This document shows positions 11,329 to 23,114 of a DNA stretch of 64,000 nucleotides, one piece after another. Origin of the DNA: Pascua guehoae (taxonomy: Eukaryota > Basidiomycota > Tremellomycetes > Trichosporonales > Trichosporonaceae); contig BCJX01000003.1 in assembly GCA_001600415.1 (NCBI GenBank), positions 1,628,268 through 1,692,267 of the forward strand. Direction: 5' to 3'. Positions within the stretch are counted from its first letter, which is position 1; every line of letters starts with the position of its first letter. The notes beneath the pieces are model-generated. The model had not been told where the DNA came from, searched no databases, and saw only the letters and a program-made list of their open reading frames with translations. Position numbers and translations under genes: made by a program.

Positions 11329-14300
11329 GGTTGCGGAGGTCGTTAGGAGGAAGAAGGAGAATCGTGATGGAGAAATGGGACGATGTAAGCCGTGTTTGTG
11401 ATGTGGCTAGCCACCCGTGGGGGCATGTGATGGACAAGCTGGGTGTGGCTCCGTAGCTGTCGGGTGTTTGCCCCAAGAGGAGATCGGCGGCGCGGCGATC
11501 AAGATGGGGGTATCGTCCAGGTGGGGGTTCGTGGCGGGAGTAAACAAGTGTCCACAAGTGGGCACGGGGTCGTTAGAGGTCGGGCGTCGCTGGGTCATGC
11601 GACGTCCAGGTCGTCAAGGTCGTAAGCACAGTGCAGTCCGGCTGCGTGGCATGCACTGTGGTGGCACCGAGGTGAGGTGGCGCGGGGAGGAATAGAAGTC
11701 GTGCAATGTGGCGCTCGGGCCTGGTCAGCTGGTGACCTGGAGGGGGGTCAGCCGCGGGCAATGGCAACAAGGGGATGACCAGGGGGCGTAGGGAAGGCAT
11801 GAGGAAGCAAGTGTGGTGCCGAGTGGCAGTGGTGAACATGTGGCCGTCATGACGATGGGTACGGGTGTGGACACGACAAGGACGTACCAGGTTTGGCGCA
11901 GTGCGCGGGGCTTGCCCTTTCGGCGTCGCCAGACGGACTTTGTTATCGAGATGTCAATGCCGATTCTGGTGGCGGCAAACGGGTAGCGACGCCGAAGGTG
12001 CACAAGCAATGAAGGGAACAAGGGGGGAAGGGGGGAAAGGGGCAGGTCGTTGCCGAAGCTTGGTGGTCGTAACTGTCGTGAAATGAAGAAGGGTGTGAGA
12101 CAGAGAGACAGAGAGGAAGAAGAAGGAGAAGAGAAATGAGAACAAGTAGTGTTGTCTGTCGTCTGTCCCCCGTCGTCTGTGGTGGTGGCGACGAGGCACA
12201 AGGTACTACTATACTGTTGAGAAGGAAGCGGGGCTGGGGCCGCCAAGGCGTCGAGGGAGGCTTGAAGGGGCGCTCGACGAGGCTTGAGGGGTCATGGACG
12301 GCGTCGCATGTTGTGTGGGGTGGGGTCCTAGAGGGGCAAAGCCACGCAGAGTGGGTGGTGTGAGGGAGGTCTTGTAGAATGGCGACATGGCGGATGAGCA
12401 GAGGCGTGTGCTGCACGCGTTTGATTTCTTTACCGCTTGTCCTGATTACCTGGTTTTGCATTTTAAACGCTCGGTCCGCGGGGGTGGCACGAGGCCAGGT
12501 CCAGGTCGCAAAAGGCGACAACAGGGTCGTTTTGAGTCAATCACCCGCGGGGTCACCCCCTCCTCTTTGCGCTTGCGCACGCGCATCACTACTGCATTCT
12601 CGACATCCCTGGTGGCTTCCCTGTGATTCCACTTTGGCGGTTTAATTCTCCAATGCACAGGTTAATGCGTCGAGTAATACCATTTGGCCGCAGAGCTAAG
12701 GGCAAGGGCGGGGGTGGCGCTCCCAAGCGGTCAGTGTGTAGGTCGGTGCACATTGCGGTCCGAGGCGACATGTCGGGCATGTCGGAGAATGGCCAGTGCG
12801 CCATGCGCCATGGGCCCACAGTGCACAGCCGCTTGCCGGCGCCCTAGAGTAGACCGAATAGCCGCGGGAGCGCCAAAGAGCCCCCCTCTGCGGCTGCCGT
12901 GGAGACCGGTGCGGGTCCGTTCACGAGGGCTAGTCGGATAGGCGGGGCACATAGCGGGGAATTGCTGGGGCGGCGAGCGGGGGACGTGCTGTGTTAAACA
13001 TCCAGAATTGGTAGGAGCAACTCGGGACGTTGGATCTCGGAGAGCCGTGCAGCGCGTGTAGCCTGTGGCTGGTAGGCTTGACATGTCAACATCTCTCCAT
13101 GCCGGCTAGGTTGGGCGTCGTGGCGTTGCCAAGAGGGGGAGAGAGACCAGAGGGGGTGAAGAGGTAAGAGAAGGCGAGACGGGGAGGGGATCGAGAGGAT
13201 GAGCGAGCATGGACTGCAAAGGTGCCATGGGCCCGATTCAACGGATCATGGGACAAACAGAGGAGAGGCCGGTGACGACGGCGATCTCTTTCCCGTTGAG
13301 GACAAGAGAGTGGTGTGACAGCGTTACTGTTACTCTAGAGTAGGAGAGAATGGGACAAAGAGTTACTTCCCAACGCCGACGGTGACCTTGTTGCAGTTTG
13401 ACTTGCGTACGAGGAATGAGACTCGTCTGTCGTGTCGTGTCGTCGGACAGCAGTCTGGCAGTTTGTTCGTCCATCTCGATCCCTTCCCTTTTCCTTGCTT
13501 CTAGCCGCCTTCAGGCACGAAATGAGGCACACTGGGTGCTTCTGGGGATCAGCCACGTGCGCCACAACGCCATCAGGCACAATGGCGCATCGGCGACGTT
13601 TGGGCGTCAGCTCGTGCTTCTTGACTTGGCTGGCCCTTGGTCCCATACAATGAGCTGGCAGCCTCATCAGATGGTCCAGTTTTTGAGTGCTGCACAAGTA
13701 TTCTCGACAGTTCCCATTCCGAGGAAGGCGGTACCGAGAAGAAGCACAACGCCCGGACCCGACGGCCTTGTAACAGATCGCCCAGTGTCCGCCGGTGTCT
13801 TGCATGTCTTGACGTCCAGACGCTGTGGTCTCCCATGACCGAGGTCACCACTGCCTTGTGAAACTCGTCAAAGAGCGCACCAGCATGGCGGTAGGGAAGA
13901 TGAGGAGAGGAAAGCCTCTGGGTACCCCCGTGTGAGGTTTCCGTCCAGACTCAAGGGGATTCAGTCTGAGCCTGTTGGTGACTCAGCATGGCCTGTTGAA
14001 GCAGCTACCCGCCCTGACCGTTCTGATTCTCCTTGCGAGGCTTTTGCCACTTCACTGCTGATATTCACTGGTTCTCGCCCGATAATTAACAACTATCTCT
14101 CTTATCCGGGGAGCAGCAAGTCTAAAGGAGTCCTCATCCTCTAAAGCTACCTCGATTGTGAGTCAACATTGCTCGCAGGCTGCCGTCCCAAGACTGCGTG
14201 TGCTATTGTGACATGGCTTATCTGCAGTTTGGTCCTCAAATATGGGCATGCACGTGGGACACGCACATACCAGTGTGACCGTTGGTCACTTGCAGAAATT

Positions 14301-15904
14301 ACTTCCTAGCCTCACACAACTTGCGGCGCAATGGTTTGCCAGAGGCCCTCGGATACCAAGGAATGCGGCGTTCCTGGCATCTCTGCTGTTGGGGGATATG
14401 CGTGCTGCACTGGTTACACAAACTCACCCTGCGCCACTCACCAGTGTCGCAGGCTTTAAACTATCGCGCCTCATGTATCCCCAGTTAAATGGAGTTGTAT
14501 AAAAGCAAAGGCAGCGCGTGGTTTGTGGCATGTGGCGTGGAGCAAGGGGGCGTGGCGTGTAACTGGGGCGTGGTGCGTGGCCGCCACTATCCTCAATGTA
14601 AGAGCGTATACCGTCAGTCAGTAGCCTCCATATCCACATCCACTCATCTCAATACCTGTATTGAGTAATAAACTAAGCCTTGCGTCCTGTTCCAGGGAGT
14701 AGACTGTATACTCTATGCTGAGAGTGGGAAGGGTATGGACGGTGGTGACAAAAGGCTGTCACTAGGGGTACTACAAGAGCGGAAGGGCCGTGTTTGGAGG
14801 TTGCCGACAAAGATACTGTGAGAGGGCGTTTCGAGTAACGCAGGACGAGGGCGGTGCCGAGTGAATGACACCTCGGGTGGACACGTGTTATTCACATTAG
14901 CAGCCGGCAGCCAGAATTGGGCCCAGGAAGTTTGCAGGACCGTGCCCTCAAGTATTTTCGTCCGCCTTGAGCCATGTCTATCGGCAATGAACGTACAACA
15001 CCACCTGCACACCTGCTCAAATGCCCACATGTTATCAGCTGCCAAAACACAAGCACCGCCCAGGCACTATTGCGGGCATCCACCACCATGCCGGGCGGGG
15101 TGGACGTGCAAATGCTGTCCTGTCCACGACCATAGAGGAATTGGTGGCGTACAGTATTGCATCCTGCATAAAACGGTCTTGGGCGAGTTTGCACTGGCCC
15201 TTCTCATTCAGCTGCATACCACTTGCGACGCCGTCAAGCCCGGTTGTCGCGTATATCGGCTCGTTCGCCAAGATAAGGTTGTGCCGATCGTGCCGAGGCA
15301 TGCGAGCCGACTTGAGCGGAAAGTAGCCGAGGGTGGCGGGGTGGCGGCAGCCTCGTTGTCCAATACCATCCAACTCGCCAAACGGCGACCACCGTTACGC
15401 GCCACGGACGCCACCGGGCGATGCCTGCTCCTCCATGTATGTTACACATACATGGGGATTCCCAGCCTTGTGTGGATGCGGAGACAGGCATTGCATTTGG
15501 GCAGCTAGATGCCGAGCCAGAGCAACTAGCGACTCTGAAACCGGCACACTACCGTCTTGTCGTGCCGCACTGACAGGTACTAAACATGGCCGCAGGCAAC
15601 GGTCGGTCTTCTCCCAGGCAGGCCGCCTCACCGCGTTTCGGTTCGGTATCGGGCATTAGCCAGTGGCGACACTGTGTGCTGCGAATCCTCGGCGAGGCGG
15701 GTTTCTCGGTCTGACAAACCCCACAAACCCAAAAACTACTTTGTCCCACCATCAGCTTGGGCACGGAGCACAAAGAGCAATTACCGAGTTGCCACCCGTC
15801 CCCACCAAGTCAAGTTGTCCATTCTGACCTACATTGCTGCCTGCGACCAGACTCAATCCCCCCTTCACCACTCCTCACATCAGCATTGTACTGCAGCCCA
15901 CACC
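11329..15904. other. 4.6-kb stretch without a supportable gene
   Basis: Many short frames are open on both strands, but none shows family features, codon bias like its neighbours, or a coherent exon chain. The part next to 11329 is presumably the promoter/5' leader of the large minus-strand gene (purine-rich on plus near 12090-12140). A minus-strand frame at 15035..15373 (RHDRHNLILANEPIYATTGL...) looks more protein-like than the rest and could be a gene relic. No tRNA, terminal repeats or transposase motif was found. Confidence 0.5.
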
Positions 15905-17447
15905 ATGCGGACACTGCCGGCCTGGCTCGGCCTCGTGGTCCTCGGCGCCATCAGCGCCTCGCCCCTCCCGGCTCCCACGCAGGCCACCCTTCCTACCGAT
16001 CCCCTCACCGCACCTCCAGCCGTCGCCTTGCCCACACCCACACCCACCCTCCCAGCCGTCGTGCTGGCCGCCGACGCGGGGCAGACCCTCACGGTCCTCG
16101 ACGTCATCTTGCCAAAGGAACACGTGGACGCGCTCAGAAAGGCGGACTGGGCAAGAATGCAGAAACGGACATTGCTCACACTGCTCCTCTTCGGTATCCC
16201 TGGAGCCATTATCGGCTACATGCTTTTGGTGAGTCTCCCGAGCCAAAGTACAGGGAAGGGAGGGTGGGGTGTGAGGTCTGACCCTCTAGCTGGGCTTCTG
16301 CTTCGGTATCCCCGAAATCCCCAAAAAGTGGGCGGCCATGCGACAGAGGCGCAAGCGGGTTAGAGCAAACCGCAAGGCGCTGGATGAGTGGCACCGGAAG
16401 GACATGATTGCTCAGGCGGCGGCGAGGGCGGCCAAGGCAAGGCAGGCCGAGGCGAAAGCTGGTGCTGAGACTGAGGTTGGGGCCGAGGCTGAGGGATACA
16501 AACTGTCGGACGTGGACGTGGCCCCCGGGATCACGTTTGCAGAGCCGTCCAAGCCCAAGGTCGAGTCGGCAGTGGACAACCAGGACAGGAGCCAGGACAA
16601 GGGCAAGGACAAGGATAGCGGCAGGCAAGTCGTGCCCGGCAGTGGTGTCTGGGGTGCACCCTCGGTTACGACAACCGACGACGTAGCTTGGGCAAACAAG
16701 GACGGGGCGACCCCGGCGCCGAGCGAGTATACCCGGAGCGAGCACACTCTCCCCCTGTACCGCACAATGAGCATGGAGACGAACGCGACGCTGCCGTCGT
16801 ACCGCTCGACGGACCCGTACGCGGTGCGAGCCAGGACGATGCGCCCGCTGCGCGCGCTGTTCGCGGGCATGCTGGTGCTCTTTGGCCGACGGGCCGATGC
16901 GGCACCGATACCGACCGGTGATCTTGGACTCGAGTTGGGTTCTTGGGCCGCCGGCGTCACAGGGGCGGCGGCTATCGAGTCTGCCTTGCCACTTGCGACG
17001 CCGACGGGGGATGCCGCTCCCCACCACAAGTACTACGCCGCTTTCGCCAACCGGGCCATCGATGCTGCTTCGGCAGTCGCACAGGCAGGACCCACCATCA
17101 CCGGCCCAGGGCCCGGGACGGTCTGGAAAACAGGTCCCGGATACGAGACCCGCGTCCTCCTCACCACGACCATGGCCCGCATGCCCGTCGCCATAGTCAC
17201 CGTCGCGACGTCGGCGACGGTCGGGGGGAACATTGTGCCCCATGGCGGCTGGGCGATGCATGACACAGCCAAACTGATGCGAAACCTTCGCATGATTGAG
17301 TGTATTGTCATCCCCATCGTCTATGTGCCCGCCGCCATAGCCGTTGGCTACTTTTTGGTGAGTCGAGCTGGATCCGGTGGGTTCGCTGGTGCTGATTCCC
17401 AGGGTCTGTGCTTGAGCGTTTTCTTTGATGCTTGTCATGATAACTAA
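15905..17447 (+). CDS. Predicted secreted/membrane protein with two hydrophobic segments, unknown
   Basis: Exons 15905..16228, 16290..17357, 17403..17447 (introns 61 and 45 nt; 478 aa). The N-terminus MRTLPAWLGLVVLGAISASP is a clear signal peptide. A Pro/Thr-rich stretch follows, then a membrane helix (TLLTLLLFGIPGAIIGYML) immediately followed by a splice donor. The centre is a long Lys/Glu/Ala-rich cytoplasmic-type segment (RQRRKRVRANRKALDEWHRK) and a second hydrophobic/basic module (RPLRALFAGMLVLFGRRADA). The last helix is CIVIPIVYVPAAIAVGYFL, again ending at a donor. The 45-nt final intron keeps frame whether spliced or not, so two C-termini are possible. No family recognised. Confidence 0.6.
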
Positions 17448-18045
17448 ATGGACGGATGGCGTCCAAGATCGTGGTACTAAGAGCGACGCACAAGGACAGG
17501 CGGTGGGTCGGTGGTCGTGTCGAGTGGCCTTTGTCCCAAATCCCCCCACAACCGTACTGTACTGTACCGTACCGTCTTGCACCACAGTTGTTTTTATGTC
17601 GTTGTATTTGCTGTAATAGTGACAGCCTGTGCAAGTGTCGCGCGCCGCGCTCTCGAGGGCACAAACGTCCGTATCGCCGTTCTTCATGTTTCGCTATTCT
17701 CTCTGTTCTTCATGTTATGCTGTTCTTTCCTTTCTTCATGTTGGGCTATTCTCTAGTGTACAACAGCATTTTCCACGTATATTCTATATAGTACACGTCC
17801 CTCCCTAGGGGATGCAAAATGTATTGCGCCGGTCCCGCGACTACGACGGGCACGACCCACTGTGTCTTTCTGCTTGAGTTGCGGTGCAAGGCGTTTCCTT
17901 TTCGCAACTTCACTGGACCACCCGACGCAGGCGCCTCGAGTGTGGTTGGCAGTCGGCAGTTTTTCGTCGACCACCATCCGTCCCCAAGCTCAAAGCTCAG
18001 ACTGCGTTGTGATCCATACACTAGAGTATGAACTTGCAAAAGGAA
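17448..18045. other. Intergenic, no gene seen
   Basis: Contains T-rich segments with TTCTTCATGTT repeated three times near 17680-17740 and a GTATATTCTATATAG stretch near 17778. Probably the 3' region of the preceding gene. Confidence 0.5.
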
Positions 18046-18133
18046 AGCCTAGTATGGGGCTCGAACCCATGACATTTTGATCTGCTACAAAGGTAGTAAG
18101 AGTCAAACTATCTACCGACTGATTTAACCAGGC
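18046..18133 (-). tRNA. tRNA-Lys (anticodon CTT) with intron
   Basis: The acceptor strands GCCTGGT/ACTAGGC pair over seven bases (one G-T). The T arm is ATGGG-TTCGAGC-CCCAT. The anticodon stem TTTGA/TCAAA encloses loop C-T-CTT-A, then an intron of about 15 nt (CTACCTTTGTAGCAG) placed one base 3' of the anticodon, as in eukaryotic split tRNAs. The D stem is weak (only ATC/GAT pair; the usual GCTC has become AATC). A TTTT tract lies just downstream on the minus strand (18037-18040). Total 88 nt including discriminator. Confidence 0.88.
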
Positions 18134-18700
18134 CGCCACTTGGTCTTGGCATAAGTTTCAGACAGCCTTCGTGCCGGCGGCGCTCAGGGCCCCGAGTTCA
18201 TCGAGTTCATGGAGTCCTCGGCTGTTTGGTGTATGTGGCTCACCGCGCGTTGGTTTAGTCGCTCTTGGCAACAGAGCTCTTTCAGGCACGAGGCATGGCT
18301 GTGACGTCAAACGGGTCAAGTGCGGAAGAGCTCGCTTTCGCCCATTCATGCGACCCCGCGTGCGCCTGGGTGCATGTCGATGGGGAACAACCTGGACGCA
18401 CACACCCACTTTGAAGTTATCGAGTAACGTAGTAACAGTACAACTTCCAACACCGAGTCTGAGAGCCAAGGCATCGGCCGACAATTTGCGGCTCGCTGGG
18501 TCGCTAGGTGCGCTCACCGTAGACCCGGACACGCGAGGTAGTGCCCTTCCTCGTCTCGTCAGCCGAGAATGCTAACCGTAAGGCCGAGTGTGGGTGTCGG
18601 CTTGCAAGGCATGGTCCAGATGGCGCCGCCGATAAAAAGACACGCGCGTCGCAAGGATCCCCAAAAGACTTGGTCAACTTGCGCCGACTGAAGAGTACTA
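18134..18700. other. Spacer between two tRNA genes
   Basis: 567 bp with no coding frame I can support. Both flanking tRNAs are transcribed leftwards. Confidence 0.5.
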
Positions 18701-18771
18701 TACATTGTAAGGGAGTCGAACCCTTGCCTCATACGTGGGAAGTATGAATGATACCGTTTCACCAACAATGT
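18701..18771 (-). tRNA. tRNA-Gly (anticodon CCC)
   Basis: The acceptor stem ACATTGT/ACAATGT pairs perfectly. The anticodon stem CATAC/GTATG encloses loop TT-CCC-AC. The T arm is AAGGG-TTCGACT-CCCTT and the D arm contains TGGTGAAACGGTATCA. No intron; 71 nt including discriminator A. The anticodon CCC and first base A are unusual enough to note but all arms fold. Confidence 0.9.
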
Positions 18772-19138
18772 CCGATGTTTGTAAAGGTTGATCGAGCGGC
18801 TGGGCTGGCCGACGCGTCGGCCTGCTCCCTGGCGCGTCACCGGTGGCTGGTTACGACCTGGTCCAGCACGCCCCGGAGCCAGCGGGCCGGCGCTGTCGTG
18901 GTGTCGGGTCGCTCGATAAGCAGGCCAACCGGTTGCAGGTGCAGGCGGGCAGTTGGCAGTGAGGCTGTTGCCGAGGCATAACGTCTGCACAAGTCCTGAC
19001 GGCCATACTCGGACGACCCTGCCTCCCAAGGTCCATGCATCTTTCACAATTACTCCTACTAAAAAAAAAAAAAACGTCTCCTTCTCGAACTGTCCTCGTT
19101 GAATTGTCCTATTTTTCTTCCATGCGTGTATTTCTGTC
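18772..19138. other. Intergenic between tRNA-Gly and trehalase 3' end
   Basis: No gene seen. A run of 14 A (plus strand) near 19060 gives a T run 3' of the trehalase stop on its coding strand. Confidence 0.5.
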
Positions 19139-22100
19139 CTACTGGGAGCGCGGGATACGATGACCGACAAACAGCTTATTGCCGCCGGCAAACATGGCGG
19201 CCGTGCTGGGTACGCTCGCGCTGGTGCTCTCGATGGGAATGGCAAGGGTACCGGTGGTGGGTTCGGCGGAGGGGTTTGCATACGTCGGGCCGTCTCCGCC
19301 CGTGGGCCGGAGCTCCTGCTCGAGGATGGGGATGAGCGGGCATGTGGGCTGGGGGAGGTCGCTGCCGTATTCGGCGGCGGCCCAGAGGACGACGCCGTTG
19401 GTCCAGCCGAAGCCGATCTGGGGTTAGTGTTGGGGACGGGGGAGGCGTGTGTATTGGGCCCGGGGGGGGGGGGGGGGGGGGGGAAGCTGGAGTATGATGG
19501 GATGGGATGGACTGGGATGGACTGGGGCGGGGAGTGGGTTGATGGGTGGCACTTGTGCGTGGCGCTCGCGCCACCTCGCTCTTACTCTCCTCTCCTCGTC
19601 GGAAACAATGGCGGAAAGTAGCACATGCCACACAAAAGTGGCACATCCCCATCCCCCGTCGCCACGAAATTCCTACTTCATGCAGACGAGTTTCACCCTG
19701 CATAATGTCGTACTCACCACAACCTCGTACTCGCCGCCGCCGCCCGCCGCATCTGGATCCGTAATGTTGAACTTCTCATACATGTGCCCCGCGGATCCCG
19801 GCACATAACTGCCCGTCGCATTCAGGTCCGAAAGGGGCAGCTGCTGGAGGAGGCCCGGGATCTCGCCGCCAGTCGAGTACCACGAGCAAAACGCTGCGGT
19901 CATGTAGCGGTTTGCGATTTCGGTGGCGAGGACGCGCGGCCATGGCCCCGTGACGTTGAGGAAGAGGGACGTGTTGCCGACCGTGCCTGCGGGCTGAGGG
20001 GGGAGTTGGGCGTCAGACACGCCGAGCTGGTTGGGCGGGACGGCGGGGAAGTCGATGGCGGTCGTGTTGATGATTTGGGCGCGGGGGAAGACGCGGCCGA
20101 GCGTCTCGATGGCGCGGATTACGATGTCTGAGTGTTAGCGTGTGCGTGTGTGTGTGGGGGGGGGGGGGGGGAAGGAAGGATCAGGTAGGTGGATATTGAG
20201 GGATAGTCCGAGTCGTGCGCGTGGATAGGGAAGCGTGGGTCAGAGCGGAAGAACGTGGTTGGGGTGAAGGCGATTATCGCGGATGGTGGCCAGCCACCAT
20301 GTTCCCGATCCACAGTGGCACGTTCTACACGAGCTGATGTACTCACAAACATGCGGCGGCCAGACATTGGGGAAGTCCCAGTTGAGCCCAGCCTCCAACA
20401 CGCTCGACACGGCAGGTGCACCCGGGTACTTTCCCAGGAGGTACCGGAGGCCGCCGACGACGTCGAGAGCGAGCGACTCATTGTTGCGGACCGCAGGCGG
20501 CGTAATATTCTGCCACAGGGGGTACAGGCCCTGGGGCCCATAGTGTGACGTGCGCGTGTTGCCGCTCGTGTTGAAATCGTAGAAGTACGCGCGCTCCTCG
20601 TCCCAGTGCAGGTCGAGAATCGCCGCCGTGTAGTTTGCAGACATGCGGCGGTGGAACGTGATGCGTTCCTGCTCGGGCGTATTCTTGTCGTCGGGCAGGT
20701 CGCACTTGCCGTCCGAGGGCGCGGCGCCCGAGCCCGGTCCGCCGGTCGAGCCGCCCTGCGCGCCCGTGCACGAGACTTTGCCGCTTTCTTGCGCGCCGCG
20801 GCGCATGGGCGCGACGTCGCTCGGTGCGGGGGAGGCGGTGGGGTCGGCGGACAGCATGTCGGCGGGCGCAGAGGCTGAGGCCGAGGCGTCACCGGCCGGC
20901 GCCTCGGAGGCGGGTGCGGAAGCTTCGCCAACGGGGGCGCTGGCTGCGGCGTCCGACGGTGCACCAGCGGCCGGGGCACTGGCGGCGTCCGAGGGAGCGG
21001 TAGCGGCCGAGCTGACCACTTCGGGAGTCGAGGCCGAGGCTGAGGCCGAGGGAGCGGCACCAGTCCCGCCGGAACCCTGGTCGTTGCCGCCCTTCTTGGC
21101 TGCAGAGTATACCTCGTACAGGTTGGCAAGCTATTGATGAGGTTAGCCACAGGTAGGGTGATATCAGCGGCAAAGCGCGTACGTACCAAAGAGTGGTCAC
21201 CGGCAAGGAGTGCGTTGAGGTCTACGGGCACAATACCGCGGACCATGAGGGTACGCAGCACAGTCGGGTTGTCTGTCGCGTTGAGCATGGGCTCCCTGCA
21301 CCAGCGGGACGAGTAGTCGATACCGCTCTCTGCACCTGTCGCGAGCTCGGCGTACAGGTCGCTGCGGCCCTGCTCGTCGAGGGCGGGGGTGGCGCCAAAC
21401 GCCGTCTCCCAGTCCTCGACGTAGCCCTCGGGGCGGGGCGCGCTGTTGTTGACATTGTAGTGCGCGACAGTGTACGTCTTGTTGGTCCAGGGCGACGTGA
21501 CGGTCATGGTCCGGTTGTTCTGCCACCACGCGAGCTCCTCCTGGGCATGTTAGTAGGGCCCGTAACTAGGGGGCTCCGACTCGACTCACGTCCATCATGG
21601 GAAGGGCGCGCTCGAGGACCGACCAGTTGCCCGTGACCTTTACGTACGCGTCGACCATCTGGACAAAGACGGGCGGCTGCGAGCGGTTCAGGTAGTACTT
21701 GCGTCCGCCGTTCGGGATGAACCCGTACGCCTGTGTTGGTTGTCAGCTACCACTCGTCCACGACGACTATTCACGCCACGCACATCGATAAGGTCCATCA
21801 TGTTTTGGAGCAGGTTCCAAGCATACGTGTACAGCTCCGACTTGAGCAGGCCCTGGAGGATCCAGTACGAGTCCCAGTAGTAGATTTCGCGGTACCGGCC
21901 GCCGGGGACCACAATGGTGTGGTTGAGCGGGATGAGCGACGACTCGCATCCACCGGGGCCCGGCTGGCACAGCGCCGACTCGTTGGTCTTGCGGATCAGC
22001 AGCGACCAGTAGCTGTGCACCTCGGCGACCCAGGCGCGGTACAGTGTGTCTGTCACGTTTTCCAGCAGCGCCGGGGTCGGGTTGAAGCCTTCGATCTGGA

Positions 22101-23114
22101 CCTCTTCGAGCTCGAGCCCTTCGCCTTTCTGCCGGTCAGCCTGTGCCGTACATGCGGGGCCGGAAGTGGTCGGTAGAGCGTGGCGTAGTCTCCGCACAGT
22201 GTCAAGAATAACAAGGCGTCGAACCTAATGTATGCCACACTGCGCGTACTGCGCCGTGCGCCACAAGCCCACGCCACGTGCCATTGTCGGGCGTTGCACG
22301 CCATGCGCCACGGTGACTACCATACTCACAAAGTGGGTCTGAACAAAGTCCAGCACGGCGCCAACGGTGACATTGTCCCCAAGCGTGTCCCATGCTTGGA
22401 AGGTCTCCTCGAGCGTGCCGGTCGTGGGCTATTGTCAGTCAGTTGACTGCTTGGCACCGCAGCACAGAGCTCGCTCCGCATGTCAAGCCTTACCTTGTCG
22501 ACAAAAGTCTGAGCAGCGTCAGCACCACAGCAAGTAACCAGCAGGACCCACCTTGCTGTCCGGGAAGATGCGCGCGAGCTCGACGTCTTGAAGGAGCTGC
22601 GAGTCAGCTTGCTGCACTGTACCGACACGATACTGAGTCCCCGACCCAGAGGCAGTCTTGGCCGTAGACTCACCACACCGGGGCAGTATGTCCCGTTACC
22701 CATGTCGTTGCACCACCACTGCGCGGGCGGGTAGACGCCCTGGCCGGGCACGGGCGTGTCTGGGGGCACGGACGCCGAGGGGATGGCCGTCTCGGGCTCG
22801 GTCGGCGAGGCCGAGGGTGCAGGTGTGCCCGCGGGCGGCGGGGGCAGGGTGACCGAGTTGACCGTGTCGCCCGAGAGGTTGACGGGGCCAGTCTGGACGG
22901 GGCTGCCTGCTGCGGACGCGGCCGGGGTGGACGCCGCGGGGGGCAGGCTGGCGTCTCCGCTCGCTGCGGGGCCGGCCATTGAGGCTGCCGGGCTGGAGGC
23001 GGGGGCGGAGGCGGGGCTGGGGCTGGCCGCGGCGTCGCTGGCGCCGGGGCTGGGCTCGGCCTGCGGGAGGCCGGCGACGAGCGCAAGGTGCGCTAGGGCG
23101 AGGAGACGGAGCAT
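19139..23114 (-). CDS. Secreted trehalase, glycoside hydrolase family 37
   Basis: Ten exons (minus): 22674..23114, 22552..22596, 22494..22508, 22330..22428, 21784..22128, 21590..21730, 21187..21540, 20347..21130, 19718..20127, 19139..19417; 2913 nt, 970 aa. [19 protein letters not shown] is a signal peptide, followed by about 110 Ala/Pro/Ser-rich residues. Hallmarks: [13 protein letters not shown] (residues about 155-167), trehalase signature 1 [14 protein letters not shown] (about 275), [10 protein letters not shown] with the catalytic Asp (about 437), signature 2 [10 protein letters not shown] (the usual first Gln is Asn), GGGGEYEV with the catalytic Glu (about 874) and [10 protein letters not shown]. 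The enzyme hydrolyses trehalose to two glucoses; the signal peptide places it in the secretory pathway or outside the cell. Two oddities are a 15-nt exon (TFVDK) and a Ser/Ala/Pro-rich insertion of about 100 residues inside the catalytic domain (about 495-600). The C-terminus is extended and Ser/Thr-rich. Confidence 0.93.

Noticed and set aside
13398..13838. 146-codon plus-strand frame
   Set aside because: No motif, no codon bias, no splice-linked partner; overlapping frames of similar length on the minus strand.
11329..15904. Transposable element in the gene-poor stretch
   Set aside because: No terminal repeats, target duplications, or transposase/reverse-transcriptase motifs were seen.
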